From Mastigamoeba balamuthi (Eukaryota; Evosea; Mastigamoebida; Mastigamoebidae): DNA of 33,178 nucleotides. Shown here one piece after another: positions 9,191 through 18,686 of this stretch (position 1 is the stretch's first letter; each line of letters opens with the position of its first letter). The stretch is taken from the NCBI GenBank assembly GCA_902651635.1, contig CACRSC010000118.1, forward strand, positions 326,793 through 359,970. Direction: 5' to 3'. A program made the position numbers and the translations under genes. Below the pieces are notes generated by a model. The model made no database searches. It was not told where the DNA came from and worked only from the letters and a program-made list of their open reading frames with translations.

Positions 9191-10126
9191 ATGAACAACA
9201 TGTCTGACCTCAGGGGGCGGTTCGAGAGGCTTCTGCGAGAGGCGGGTGTCGTGTTCACCAGCGACTCAGTGTTCCGTGTCGCGATGAACTACGGCCCCTC
9301 TCTGCAGATGGTGAAGACGCCCGACGAAGCCGCGAGCCTCTACGAAGCCTCAGAGCTCATCCCCCGGACCACCACTCGCCAGCGCCTGCGCGACGACTGC
9401 GGCATCTCCTTTGCCGAGCACGCCCGCGGATTCGTGCCTTCGCGCTCGGCCGTGCTGCCCGCCTTCGACTCGGACAACGTCCCCCTGATGCTCAAGATCA
9501 CCGAGGACCCCTGGATGGCCGAGGCCGAGTGGGACGTCTACCAGCTGCTCCAGGACGGCATCGAGGGGTCCTTCCTCGTCCCACTTCGGGCCGTCACGCT
9601 GCGCAGGAACCGCACCAAGCACGTCCGCAGGCGCTACGCCCGCGGGGAAGCCGTCGTCCCGCAGACGGTCCTCGCGATGCCCTTCTACCCGCAGACGATG
9701 GCCCAGCGCCCGCCCCCGGTCTCCACGGCCGTCCTGCTGCGCTGCGGCCGCTGCGTCAGGCGTGCCCTGCAGCACATGCACGTGCGGGGCGTCTGCCACA
9801 TGGACGTGAAGCCCTCGAACATCATGGTGGGCACCAGCGGCGACTGCTTCCTCGGCGACTACGGGGCTGCGGTCCGCACGGGCGAGCACATCAGGGGCTC
9901 ACCGAGGCGTTCTTCCCCAGCGACGCGCGCAGCGACGCGGCGACCGAGGAGGCCGACTGGCTGGCTGCTGCTGGCCGTGACGCTGCTGGTGCTGCTGGTG
10001 CTGCACAAGCCCTACGGCTCGCTGACGATCCAGGAGGTCCAGCGGCTCGCGGGCTCCATCGAGGACCCCGAGGCACACAACTTCGTCGCCGAGGTCTTGG
10101 CGATGGGCGTCCGCAGCACGAGTTGA
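9191..10126 (+). CDS. Protein kinase-like protein with a locally frameshifted activation segment
   Basis: Single exon, 311 residues from the ATG at 9191; 9200 is an alternative start, and the frame is open upstream without an ATG. Kinase landmarks are the ATP-binding Lys in 'LMLKI', a likely helix-C Glu in 'AEAEWDVYQLL', the catalytic loop 'HMDVKPSNIMV' and the metal motif 'LGDYG'. No clear glycine-rich loop is seen and the N-lobe is unusual, so this is an atypical kinase. Between about 9893 and 9960 the open frame gives an Arg/Ser/Pro-rich stretch. The next frame there reads 'LTEAFFPSDARSD' and 'ATEEADW', which is what a kinase should have before helix F ('LLLAVTLL', back in the main frame). 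A missing base near the GGGG at 9893 and an extra base near 9961 would restore a normal kinase. Either these are sequence errors or the gene really carries two compensating shifts. Substrate unknown. Confidence 0.82.
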   Translation: MNNMSDLRGRFERLLREAGVVFTSDSVFRVAMNYGPSLQMVKTPDEAASLYEASELIPRTTTRQRLRDDCGISFAEHARGFVPSRSAVLPAFDSDNVPLMLKITEDPWMAEAEWDVYQLLQDGIEGSFLVPLRAVTLRRNRTKHVRRRYARGEAVVPQTVLAMPFYPQTMAQRPPPVSTAVLLRCGRCVRRALQHMHVRGVCHMDVKPSNIMVGTSGDCFLGDYGAAVRTGEHIRGSPRRSSPATRAATRRPRRPTGWLLLAVTLLVLLVLHKPYGSLTIQEVQRLAGSIEDPEAHNFVAEVLAMGVRSTS

Positions 10127-10258
10127 TTGCTTGGACACACGCCAATTGACTGGGGGCTTCATGCTGTGTACCCATCCCGTGCGCTCCTGAGGACTTGGCA
10201 ATGGGCTTCCATACCGAGTGGATTGCCTTAACTGATTGGTACACACGACAATTGAATG
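10091..10258 (+). repeat. Degenerate tandem repeat of the kinase 3' end
   Basis: Unit A (10091-10152) spans the last codons, stop and 3' flank of the kinase. Unit B (10189-10258) repeats it with substitutions and small gaps: GAGGTCTTGGCGATGGGCGTCC versus GAGGACTTGGCAATGGGCTTCC, GAGTTGATTGC versus GAGTGGATTGC, and ACACACGCCAATTGA versus ACACACGACAATTGA. It is either a local duplication or the tail of a lost second kinase copy. Confidence 0.72.
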
Positions 10259-10268
10259 CCAATTTGTT

Positions 10269-11391
10269 TCACTTTGCTGTGTTCCTCATCACTTGCGCTC
10301 CTCCACGCCGGTCGCCCAGGCGCTGGGCGTCGCGGAAGGCCTGCACGGCCCCGCGGACGTCGAGGGACCTCGCGGTGGAGAGCTTGAGGCCGAGGTTGAA
10401 CGCGGCGACCACGTTGCCTCTGCCCGCGGAGCTGCGGTAGAGCTCCACTGCCCTCTGCGAGTTGCCGTCGACGTCGTCGAGCAGCTTGGCGAGGTTGTTC
10501 TCGGCCTGCGAGTGCCCTGCGGCGGCGGCCCTCTCGAAGAGCTTCCTGGCCTCGCCGACGTCCCTGGCGACGCCCTCGCCCAGCAGGCAGCACACGCCGA
10601 GGCTGTGCAGCGCGGGCGCGAAGCCCGAGACGCAGGCGGTGCGGTACATGTGCGCACCCGTCTTGGCGTCGCCGCGCACGAGGTCTGCGTACGCGCCGCT
10701 GACGTAGGACTCTGCCGGGAAGTACGGAGAAGGCGACGAAGGGGCCTCGTAGTCGGTCCTACAGGCGAGAAGCAGCCGTGGCGTGAGGACGAATACCAGA
10801 GGCCACTCAGAGTTGCTGCGAGTCAACGAGGACCCCGCACAAGAGCCAATCCCGAGGAGGTTGCCCCACGGATAGATGCCGCTGCCTCAGCACATTGGCG
10901 CTCCCGGGAAGGGCACGAATGCAACCACTTCGGGGACTCGGCGAATGATCCACATAGCAATCAATCAACCGCGACACGAGAAACGAGGGAAGACACGGCG
11001 GGCGCGGATCGATCAATTGAGAAGGGGCAGAGAGCTTGCGCGTGGCGCACCTGGAGGAGGCCTCGGCGAGCAGCTCGCTGCAGAGCGCGTAGACGTCGGC
11101 GCCGCCCGCGAGCGACGGCGACCAGTGCAGCAGCGCGCGGGAGAGCAGGCAGGCCTCGACGACGTGCGACTCGGAGGCCCGCAGGACAGCGCAGTGCCTG
11201 TACGAGGCCTCGAGGTCGCAGAGCTCTGCGGCACGGAAGGCCTCGGGCAGGTCGTCGCTGTCGAGCTCCACGTCGCGGAGCCCCGACGACGCCGAGGACA
11301 GCGACGAGAGCGACGAGAGCGACGAGAGCGACGAGAGCGACGAGGACAGCGGCGCTGCGGGGCGTGCGGCACGCGAGGGCCCGACGTGCAT
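10269..11391 (-). CDS. Sel1-like repeat protein
   Basis: Two exons on the minus strand, 11391-11051 and 10758-10269, join in phase 2 across a 292-nt intron (donor GTGCGC, acceptor CTGTAG), giving 276 residues. The N-terminal third has a low-complexity Ser/Leu tract (see the 9-nt repeat) and then an alpha-helical region with no recognised motif. From about residue 130 there are roughly four Sel1-type helical repeats of about 36 residues. Examples are 'YRTACVSGFAPALHSLGVCCLLGEG', 'LFERAAAAGHSQAENNLAKLL' and 'YRSSAGRGNVVAAFNLG'. Sel1 repeats are protein-binding scaffolds related to TPRs; in protists they are common in adaptor proteins of unknown role. The splice removes a stop-containing stretch and the second exon opens immediately into the repeats, which supports the model. 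No signal peptide or membrane span is visible. Confidence 0.8.
11303..11347 (-). repeat. 9-nt tandem repeat encoding Ser-Leu-Ser units
   Basis: Four perfect plus-strand units GACGAGAGC (11303-11338) are followed by a variant unit. On the coding (minus) strand they give a run of Ser-Leu-Ser near residues 15-30 of the Sel1 protein. The count is likely to vary between strains. Confidence 0.85.
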
Positions 11392-11878
11392 CGGTGGCGG
11401 TGTGGGGCTGCTGCTTGATGTGGGGGAGTGTCAGTTGTCGGTTGGCACGAATGAATGAAAACGATGCCCAGAGCGGCTAACTGCGAATCGTGCAGCTCTT
11501 GCTTCCCAACCGCCAAAACAAATCTCATGCGCGAGGGAGCGAGAATTCCGCTGCCACAACCAGCGAGCGGCGGGCATCGTGCGAGGTACAGGCGTGGAGT
11601 GGCCTCTACGGCCCCGGTGCATCAATTCCGGAAAGGAGTCATTCCGGCCTGCCTGTTTTCCTCGCTCGCAGCTTTGCTTGAGGCCAATGCGACAATTCTG
11701 TTGCAATTCGCCCGAGACAGGCTCCACAGCGGCGAGTGGGTGCACGACCGCTCTTCTGCCCTCACTTGTAGCCCATGGGGTGGATGCAGATATTCGGTAG
11801 AATTCGATTAGATTTGTGTGAGTCACAATTGATACCACACCCACTCCTCTCCGGTTCACAACGAATCCAACCGAGCAA
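11392..11878. other. Divergent intergenic region between the Sel1 and coiled-coil genes
   Basis: About 490 bases shared as the upstream region of two divergent genes. No supported gene. It holds CCCAACCGCCAAAACAAAT (11505-11523), close to CCAACCGCCACAACAAAC upstream of the gene at 3045. Confidence 0.45.
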
Positions 11879-12971
11879 ATGGCAGAGACTGTGCCAGCGC
11901 CAGCGCAGAGACTCTCGTGCGGGGTTCTCAAGGAGAAGTGCCCCATGAACGGGCTGCTCGAGGGCCGCGGACGGCAGGTACGCGAGGCTGAGGAGAGAGC
12001 TCGTGAGTCCCAAGCCCGCTGCGACGACATCGCGAACAAGTACCGGGCCCTCCAGGGCGAGTACCAGAAGCAGTCGGAAGCCCTTCTCGAGGTCGCTGGT
12101 TCGCAGTAACGAGCATTCACATGATCTGCTCCCCACCTCTTCTCACACACTTAAGCTCTTGCATGATGCATCGACAGAGGAGAGGTCCGTCTTGATGCAC
12201 AAGACGACGGCAGCAGGAGCGAAGAGCAAGGATAAGGGCACACCCTGTGACTTCAACATGGTAATGGACCAGCTACGGGTCTTGCAGAAGCAGATGACCC
12301 GTGTGCTGGCTGAGTGCGCCGAGATCAAGGCCCAGAACTCTGCGATCAAAGCCCAGAACGCCGAGATCAAGGCCCAAAATGCTGAGATGAAAGCCCAGAC
12401 CATCAGGATTAGGGCCGAGAGCACCCGGTTCGCAACGGAGGCCGCTGCACTCAAAGACGAAGTGCTGTCTCTGAAGAAGAGGCTCCACTGCCTCCTCACT
12501 CCTGCCATCGTCGAGGTCCTGAAGCAGGGAGACAACTCCCACCCGGAGGAATCGTCGGCCGCCAAATGGGGTACGACACACTGCTCCCCTCCCGATCCTG
12601 TCTCTATGCGCAAAAACACGCGCGTGTGCCTGGCGATCGTTTGTGCCCACTTTCGGACTCGATGACGATAATGCTGAGAAAGTTCCTGTCCTGTGTCCTC
12701 TCTCCCCGCAGTGTACAAGACGACCGTGGACTCGGACAAGGAGCGATGTGTCGCGGATCTGTGGCTGCTTCCAGATGGCCTCTTGCCGGACATAATCGCG
12801 AGCGAGGGCTTCATGCAACCCAGTTTCACTGTCGCCGAGCTGATGCGAGAGAGGGACCTGGTGGACGACAGCGAACGGGCGGTGTACGAAGCTCTGATCC
12901 GTGCTGTCACGGACCTCAAGGCGTCCAAGGGGACCGCGGTAACCAGCTTCCACTGTGTCAAGCGTCCATGA
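11879..12971 (+). CDS. Coiled-coil protein with heptad-length tandem repeats (unknown function)
   Basis: Exons are 11879-12091, 12156-12570 and 12712-12971, giving 295 residues. Residues 30-70 form a charged helix. About 125-185 is a strong coiled coil built from four exact seven-residue repeats of the type 'AEIKAQN'. The last 88 residues ('YKTTVDSDKERCVADLW' onward) form a predicted helical domain I do not recognise. Intron 2 (12571-12711, donor GTACGA, acceptor CCGCAG) is well supported because the phase-1 join makes 'KWVYKTT'. Intron 1 is weaker: its donor (GTCGCT) is poor, and translation could instead begin at the ATG at 12194. No membrane span or signal peptide. Probably a structural or oligomerising protein. 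Confidence 0.66.
12318..12401 (+). repeat. Four 21-nt tandem repeats in the coiled-coil gene
   Basis: Units at 12318, 12339, 12360 and 12381 share the core GAGATCAARGCCCARAAY. Each encodes one coiled-coil heptad, so duplications keep both the frame and the helical register. Confidence 0.9.
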
Positions 12972-13787
12972 GAGGTGGGGTGACCACGCATACCCACACA
13001 ACTGAACCCAACGGGCTATACCTCCGTGTCGTTTTCCTTTGACGACCGAGTGTTTCGCCTGTTCCTGCTTATTCCCGACGGAAAACCCACAAATATCTCG
13101 GTGACTGCCCCAAGCAATTGGCCTCTGCGGGTATGTTATCAGGCCAGTGCGAACAGTAACAAGTTTCGTCTTGAAGCCCAGCGTGTTGCCCACTGCGAAC
13201 ATGTCACTCGCCGTCGGTGTCACACAGTGGCGCAGAAGGACAGACTTCTTCTTCGGCTCTGAGGATTCATTCAGCACCTAGGCCATCGAGCCTTTGAAGT
13301 ACCAGCATGAGTGCCTTGGTCGAATGAACCTACTGGTGGGCGGTCACTGCTGTCAGCAGAATCATACAGGCGCTATCCCCAATGCACAAGCTCTCATTCA
13401 CCTGAAATGCTGCGGGGCAATACCGTGGAAGCACTCCGGCCAGCGTTCTACAGCAGAAATGTCAGGATTCGAAGAAAACACGGCGGAAATGGGTGTTGAG
13501 AAGGATATTCAGACAAAACTGACTGTGCACCCCTGCGGTGACTGAACTCAGTGTATCTTCTACTCCAAAGTCACAACCCCCAGAAGCGCGTGGCCGAGAC
13601 ACCAGCAGGCAGCAGGCCTGGCGCCGTTGTGTATTCAGCAGTTGGACATTGGGCCCTGGTGCTCCGAGTTGAGTGCGCCATACACGCAGTACAGCACACC
13701 GATACTGCCTGCCACGGAGCACCCAACCCACACCTGTCCCTGCACCGGTGCATTTCGGGCAGCAGTCGTTTTGAAATTTGCAGGAGG
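12972..13787. other. Gene-free spacer
   Basis: About 800 bases between the coiled-coil gene and the beta-trefoil gene. Short open frames on both strands have no recognisable content. I see nothing else in it. Confidence 0.45.
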
Positions 13788-14879
13788 ATGGCGAGGGCGT
13801 TGGTTGTTCTGCTGACACTGGCTGTGGCCTGCCTCGCGTACCGCACCAGCCACATACTCTACACGCTCCAGGGGAAGCGCCCCGTGTACCTCACGGGGGC
13901 CACGTGCTCCACCTGCCTGTTTGATAGTCAGTGGACCGGGGAGCGCTACGCGTGTGCAATGCTGCTGCCCAGTACGACCGTCTTCAGCACTCTGTTCCGT
14001 CCCTCTCCCACGCAGGCACCACAGGGGCAAAGGAGCAGGCGAAGAAGCAGTGCCCCCGCTACTCCTGGATGATCAACTACGAGTGGTGGACCGTCACGAG
14101 GTACGTCGAGTGCAGGGGGCACTGGCTGCTGGGCTCCGAGTACTCCAACTACTACCTCAAGGTGGCCGACAGAGGGGTCGCGATGATCGAGATGGTCGAG
14201 GAGGGGCGCAAGCTGGCCTTCGAGGACAACCCCGAGTTCTTCTTCGACCTCGTCCGCGTCGAGGGCGACAGGGTCCTGCTGCAGTCGGCCAAGGACAAGT
14301 CCTTCCTGAGCCTCTTCAGCGGATACTCTTCTGAGGACTACTTCCTCGTGACCGCTGGCAGCAATCGGGACGAGGCAACGCAGTGGTACATGCGGGACTA
14401 CCTGAGTTGGCTGCCCAAAGACAGGGAGGTGCACATCGTCACGTCCAGGGGCACCTTCCTGCAGGCCAACAAGAACGGCTACATCAAGCACTTCGGGAAA
14501 ACCCAAGGTACTGTGCTTCATTGGGCACCGGACTCGCCAACTGAGCCTCTGGGCTGCAGGAAGCGACCCCCTCACCAAGTGGATCATCCAGTACGGCCCG
14601 CAGGGGTACGAGTGCTTCAAGAACGTGGGGACCGGCAAGTACTTGGCGGCGACCGGGCAGGAGCATGTCAGGGCGGTGAGGGACAAGTGCGAAGAGGAGA
14701 ACGGTGGCCTGTGGGTGATCAGGTGGAGCCTCGTGGACGACGAGCGCGGCGTCGCGTGGAATGTGTGGTCTGTGACCAGGGGAGCCTTTCTGAGTGCGCA
14801 CGGCGACGACGAGAATTGGGTCACGGTGGACCGCAAGGAGGACAAGGGGTGGGAGCACTTCACGATACAGGAAGTATAG
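13788..14879 (+). CDS. Membrane-anchored or secreted beta-trefoil (fascin-like) protein
   Basis: Three exons: 13788 to about 13953, 14016-14507 and 14560-14879 (stop TAG), about 326 residues. The N-terminus is a signal peptide or anchor ('ALVVLLTLAVACLAY'). The first donor is uncertain; GTs at 13927, 13954 and 13972 all fit the phase, and 13954 gives a 62-nt intron of the usual size. The second intron is 52 nt and its phase-1 join makes 'KTQGSDPLTKW'. The mature part shows repeated beta-hairpin units typical of beta-trefoils: 'SNYYLKVADRGVAMIEM', 'DKSFLSLFSG', 'RGTFLQANKNGYIKHFG', 'TGKYLAATGQEHVRAV' and 'RGAFLSAHGDDENWVTV'. These fit a fascin-type fold with two trefoils in tandem. Fascins bundle actin in the cytosol, but the signal sequence here suggests a luminal or surface role, perhaps binding sugars. 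Function is inferred from fold only. Confidence 0.75.
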
Positions 14880-15300
14880 CCTCGTGCCCTCGCTGGCCAC
14901 GAGTGGCGCTGGTCTCTTGCATAAATGCAAAACACAAAAACAGAGCGCTTCTCTCGACCAATTCCAGAATTTCACACACGTCGTAGAGTGAATCGCCAGG
15001 GAACTGCATCGGATTTCACCAAATGGCTGTTAGCCACGAAATTCCAAGAAGGAAACGTGCGTGGTAGCCTCGGAACACAAGGGCGCCGCATTGCCGCGCT
15101 GTTCATGTTGCTTTCTCGGGGGAGGGCAACGACAGCGATGTCTCTATGGTCTGCAATTGCAAGGCATTACTTGGAACAAGGGGACTAAGTGTCTTTTTTC
15201 CTTCATTCTTCAACGCTCGCCAGAGCGGTCCACACAGGAGATTGCCCTCCAAAGCGAATGGCCAAAGACGCCACTCGTGGGAGCGCATTCGTACTGGTCG
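14880..15300. other. Convergent intergenic spacer
   Basis: About 420 bases between the 3' ends of two convergent genes. No gene or clear structure is seen. Confidence 0.4.
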
Positions 15301-18178
15301 CTATTCCTCCACACTCTCGCGGTCCTTGCTCTCGATCATCGCGAGCATGTTCTGCGCCTCCACCTTTTCTGTGGCGTCTTGCAGTGCGCCAGCTGCCTCT
15401 CGGACCTTATTGACGAAGCCCCACTCGCAGACGCGATGGTACAGTGTTTCTGTGTCATAGGTTGGCTTCAGAGGATCGCTGGCCCTCGCAGTGGCGTTGC
15501 ACAGCACACGGAACCCGATCGCCCGCGTCTTCCAGTCCCTTGCACTGTCGGCACAGGCCATCGCGAGCGGGGCGACATCGGGAGGTAGCACACGCCCTGC
15601 ACCAGTCGCGGACGACAGCGGCGGGGACAGCAGCCGGCCGATGTCTGCACCGAGCTGGCTGCACGGCCTGCCGCCTATCAGCCTCCCGAGGGCCCCCAGC
15701 ACACCTGATTCGAGCACCTGCGGGGCAAACTCGCTGACCTGCGATACCGAGCAAACGATGTCGATGAGGAGCGACTGAACCCACACGCTCCGGACATCGG
15801 ACCCGGAAAGCGCTGCGATTGCCCCCAGCGTAGCGGCGTGTACGGCCCAACCAGCATCGATCAGCGTGTCGCTGCCCGCACGATACAGGCGGTGCAGTGC
15901 ATCGGCAGTAAACTGGATAGTGCTGTCCCGGGCCCTGACCGCCAAACTTGTGAGGCAGGGGCCGAAAGTGACAAGATTGGCCAGGTGTCTCTTGACGGAG
16001 AGCTGCCACATGTGGGCACTCCCTGGCAGCGACAAGAGCTTCATGATGGCGATCGCGGCCTTGGTGCCACTCTGCTGTTGCGGAGTGCTGCTACTCTGGA
16101 GCGATGCGATGATGTCCGTGAGGTGGGTTGTTCCCCTGGAGTTATCCCAGCCCTCGAACAGGCGGCTGAGCAGAGATAACGAACGCGTCCTCTGAGAGGG
16201 CTGCTGCAAGCACGTGCATGCTGCGACGGCTCCCGAGCGCAGCAACGACCCGATGGAGCTTGCATCCGCGCCGACCTTATCGGCACAGATGTTCAGTGCC
16301 GACTCCACCTTGCGTATGAGGCCAGCGTCTGTCAACGGCAATGCTCCGAACGGCGCCAGCGCATCGGCAACCGAACCGATGTCCTCCGGGTCGAACCCGA
16401 GACTGTACGGGGGCTCTGAGAGCGCCCTCACGAGGTCCGCCTGCCCGCTGAGGCACGCCAGGAAGAGGCACAGGTTCGCATTGCTGGCAGCGTCCGAGTG
16501 CCCGAGGCAGAAGGGCTTGCGCGCAAGCGCACCAACGACGTCCGTCCTGCCTTTCATGCACGCAGTAGCCAGCACGCCCGCTGACCTGGCCTCCTCCTGG
16601 CCCAGCGAGAATGGCGGCCTCCCCAACTCTTCGATTATTCGAACGCGACCGACCGAGCACGCCATCTCGAGTGCATCACAATTGCCGCCTGCGTTACTGC
16701 CGAGGCTATAGGGCGCCTGCGATAGCCTCCTGAGGGTCTCGACGTTTCCACTGGCGCAGGCCATAGAAAGCAGCCCCTGGCCCAACAAGGCCGCTTCGCC
16801 GCCTGCTTGCAGCACCTGGCCAAATTGGCCGCCGCGCTCAAGCACAGCCTGGACCGACATAGCCATATCACCGCCCGTGAGCGAGTACGGGGGCTCTGCG
16901 AGAGCGTCGAGCGCCTCGGGGTTGCCGGCAAAGCACGCCCAGAGAAGAGCGCAGACAGCCTCCGCGTGGCCCATGCTGAACGGGGGCTGCGCCAGCCTGC
17001 GCAGCACCTCGCGGGACCCTACGAGGCACGCGGCGAGTAGCACAGGGCTCCGATTCAGCTCGACGCCGCCCGGGATGCGCGAGCAGACGCTGTAGGGCTC
17101 GGCGGCGAGCACGTCGAGCACCGCCACGCTCCTGAGACCCGCCGCAGCCTCCAGGGCGTTGCAGGCGAGGGCCTCTGCGTGGCCCATGAGGAACGGGGGC
17201 TGCGACAGGCGGGCAACGAGGGCTGCGTTGCCGCTGCCGCACGCGCAGCGCAGAGCAGAGCAGCCCTCCCCCAGCACGTCCTGGCGGCAGACACAGAGTG
17301 GAGGGCCTGCCAGGGCCTCCAAGAGGTCGACGCAGCCCGAGGAGCACGCGCAGTCGAGGGCGCTTCGCCTGCCCGCGGCCTGCGAGTGCCGCCCATGTCA
17401 GGGAAACCGAACAGTGCGCCGCGGGAGGAGTGAAGGGCACCTGTGCCCGCTGCAGGAGGTCCTCGCGGCCCAGGCTGTACGGCGCAGCGGTCAGGACGCC
17501 CACAGCCTCCGTGTGCCCGCGGCTGCACGCGAGGGCCAGTGCGCTGACCAGCTGCTCGCGGCGCCCCCTGTGGGCGCAGAGGGGCTCGCGCGACAGCTCT
17601 CTCGCCAGCGCCGCTGCCCTCGCGCCGCTGCCGCTGCCCTGCTGGCTGCACGCCACCGCCACCGCCTCGGCTGCGGCCCCCGGGAGCACCGCTCCCTGGT
17701 AGCCGGACAGCGTTGCGAGGAGGCGGAGGCTCTCGGGGAGCCCGCAGGGCGCAGCGCAGACCGCGCAAAGGGCAGCGCACAGCCCAAGCAGGTCCGCCAG
17801 CAGCGCGTCGCCGAGGCCCGGGCAGCGCCTCGCGAGCTCCTGCAGCGGCCTGGGCGTCGGCTGCCCCGCCAGCGTCGCAGCGAGTGCCACGACCGGCGAT
17901 GCCGTGGAGAGCACGGGGACCTCGGGCCACTTTGCCCTCGTGGGCGCCGTGGGGACGACGGGGGGAATGCACGCCGAGACGATGCGGGGATGGAGCGTGG
18001 CGATGCGGAGGAAGCAGGGCGAGCAGAGGGCGCTGGGTAGCGACAGGGCCAGGCTGCTGAGGTCCCCTGCGTCGCACATGTGGGGCACGACGTGCTGACG
18101 CAGGGCCCAGGCGGTGCGGAGGGCCGCGGTGGTCGCAGGTGAGAGGGCGGCAGACGGCACAGCTGCAGGGCTCTGCAT
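15301..18178 (-). CDS. PPYSLG ankyrin-like repeat protein A (tandem paralogue)
   Basis: Minus-strand exons are 18178-17441 and 17379-15301 (stop TAG), 938 residues, with a 61-nt phase-0 intron. The start was chosen by alignment with the paralogue at 18687-21615, which begins 'MQ' at the matching place. The N-terminal 160 residues are helical ('LPSALCSPCFLRIATLHPRI'). About residues 165-575 hold roughly ten units of 30-45 residues with pattern 'ALxxACxxGNxEVLRRLAQPPYSLGHAEA'. The helix pair recalls ankyrin repeats, but each unit ends in a PP[YF]S(L/M)G turn rather than an ankyrin beta-hairpin. The C-terminal 360 residues look like ARM/HEAT helices ('ESGVLGALGRLIGG', 'LAMACADSARDWKTRAIGF'). No signal peptide or catalytic motif. 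Most likely a protein-binding scaffold. Relative to its paralogue it has about 24 extra residues inside one repeat (near 16780-16860). Confidence 0.85.
17380..17440 (-). other. Intron of repeat protein A
   Basis: 61-nt GT-AG intron (donor GTGCCC, acceptor CTCGCAG, minus strand), between codons. The paralogue has an intron at exactly the same codon, with the same GTGCCC donor but 106 nt long. Confidence 0.85.
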
Positions 18179-18686
18179 GCGATTGTCTGGTGTTTGCTTG
18201 CGGTTGTGGTACCGAGTGGCGTCAGCAACACGCCCCAAAAGACCAACGACCGTTGGCATTCCCAACCGGCACAGCTGTGGTGTCTCAGTTCAGTTTGCGG
18301 AACCCAGAAAATCAACAGGGCGTTTTCGGTACCAAACCGCTGTGCCGCCCCAAAAATGACAAAGCAATGGCATAGTCTCTTGCGTGGTGGGACCACACTC
18401 GTCTGCTGTGCTTGTCAGTGCCACGCGGCTCATGGCACAACACAATCAGGCCTCACCGCCCTCGCGGAGCAGTCGCAACGCCGTCGTTGCCACACCAGCA
18501 CAGCAGGCCATGCAGCCGGCTGAGGTTTCTGGGAAGCTGAACCTCCGCTTCCCTTCCATGAGCCCAGGGACCCGGGGCGAAGGGGCCACATTGTCGATGA
18601 AAGGTGAACTGCTGATTCTTCCCAGACCTTCAGAGCAGCAGAGTTAGGGGGATGGTACCGCTCTGCACGCCTCTCCCTCTCATTGC
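18179..18686. other. Spacer between the two repeat-protein genes
   Basis: About 500 bases: promoter region of gene A and 3' flank of gene B. It contains the 13-mer GTCAGCAACACGC at 18221-18233, which recurs upstream of gene B. No gene is seen. Confidence 0.5.
18221..18233 (-). promoter_or_regulatory. Conserved 13-mer upstream of repeat gene A
   Basis: GCGTGTTGCTGAC on the minus strand, 43 nt upstream of the start of gene A. It is identical to the word upstream of gene B, while the sequence around it has diverged. GGTGTTTGCT (plus strand) is also shared nearer the start codons. Candidate core-promoter or 5'-UTR element. Confidence 0.5.

Noticed and set aside
9960-10010. Transmembrane helix at the end of the kinase ('LLLAVTLLVLLVL')
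   Set aside because: This is the expected position of the buried kinase helix F, which is naturally hydrophobic, so a membrane anchor is not supported.
11303-11347. CRISPR-like or satellite array
   Set aside because: The units are 9 nt, without spacers, and inside a reading frame. It is a coding microsatellite.
12273-13277. 334-codon minus-strand open frame
   Set aside because: It lies over the coiled-coil gene and its downstream spacer. The 'LGLDLGVLGF' repeats are only the antisense of the heptad repeats.
18366-18660. Possible small gene between the two PPYSLG genes
   Set aside because: Overlapping short frames in all three plus-strand phases, no conserved motif, no splice-supported extension.
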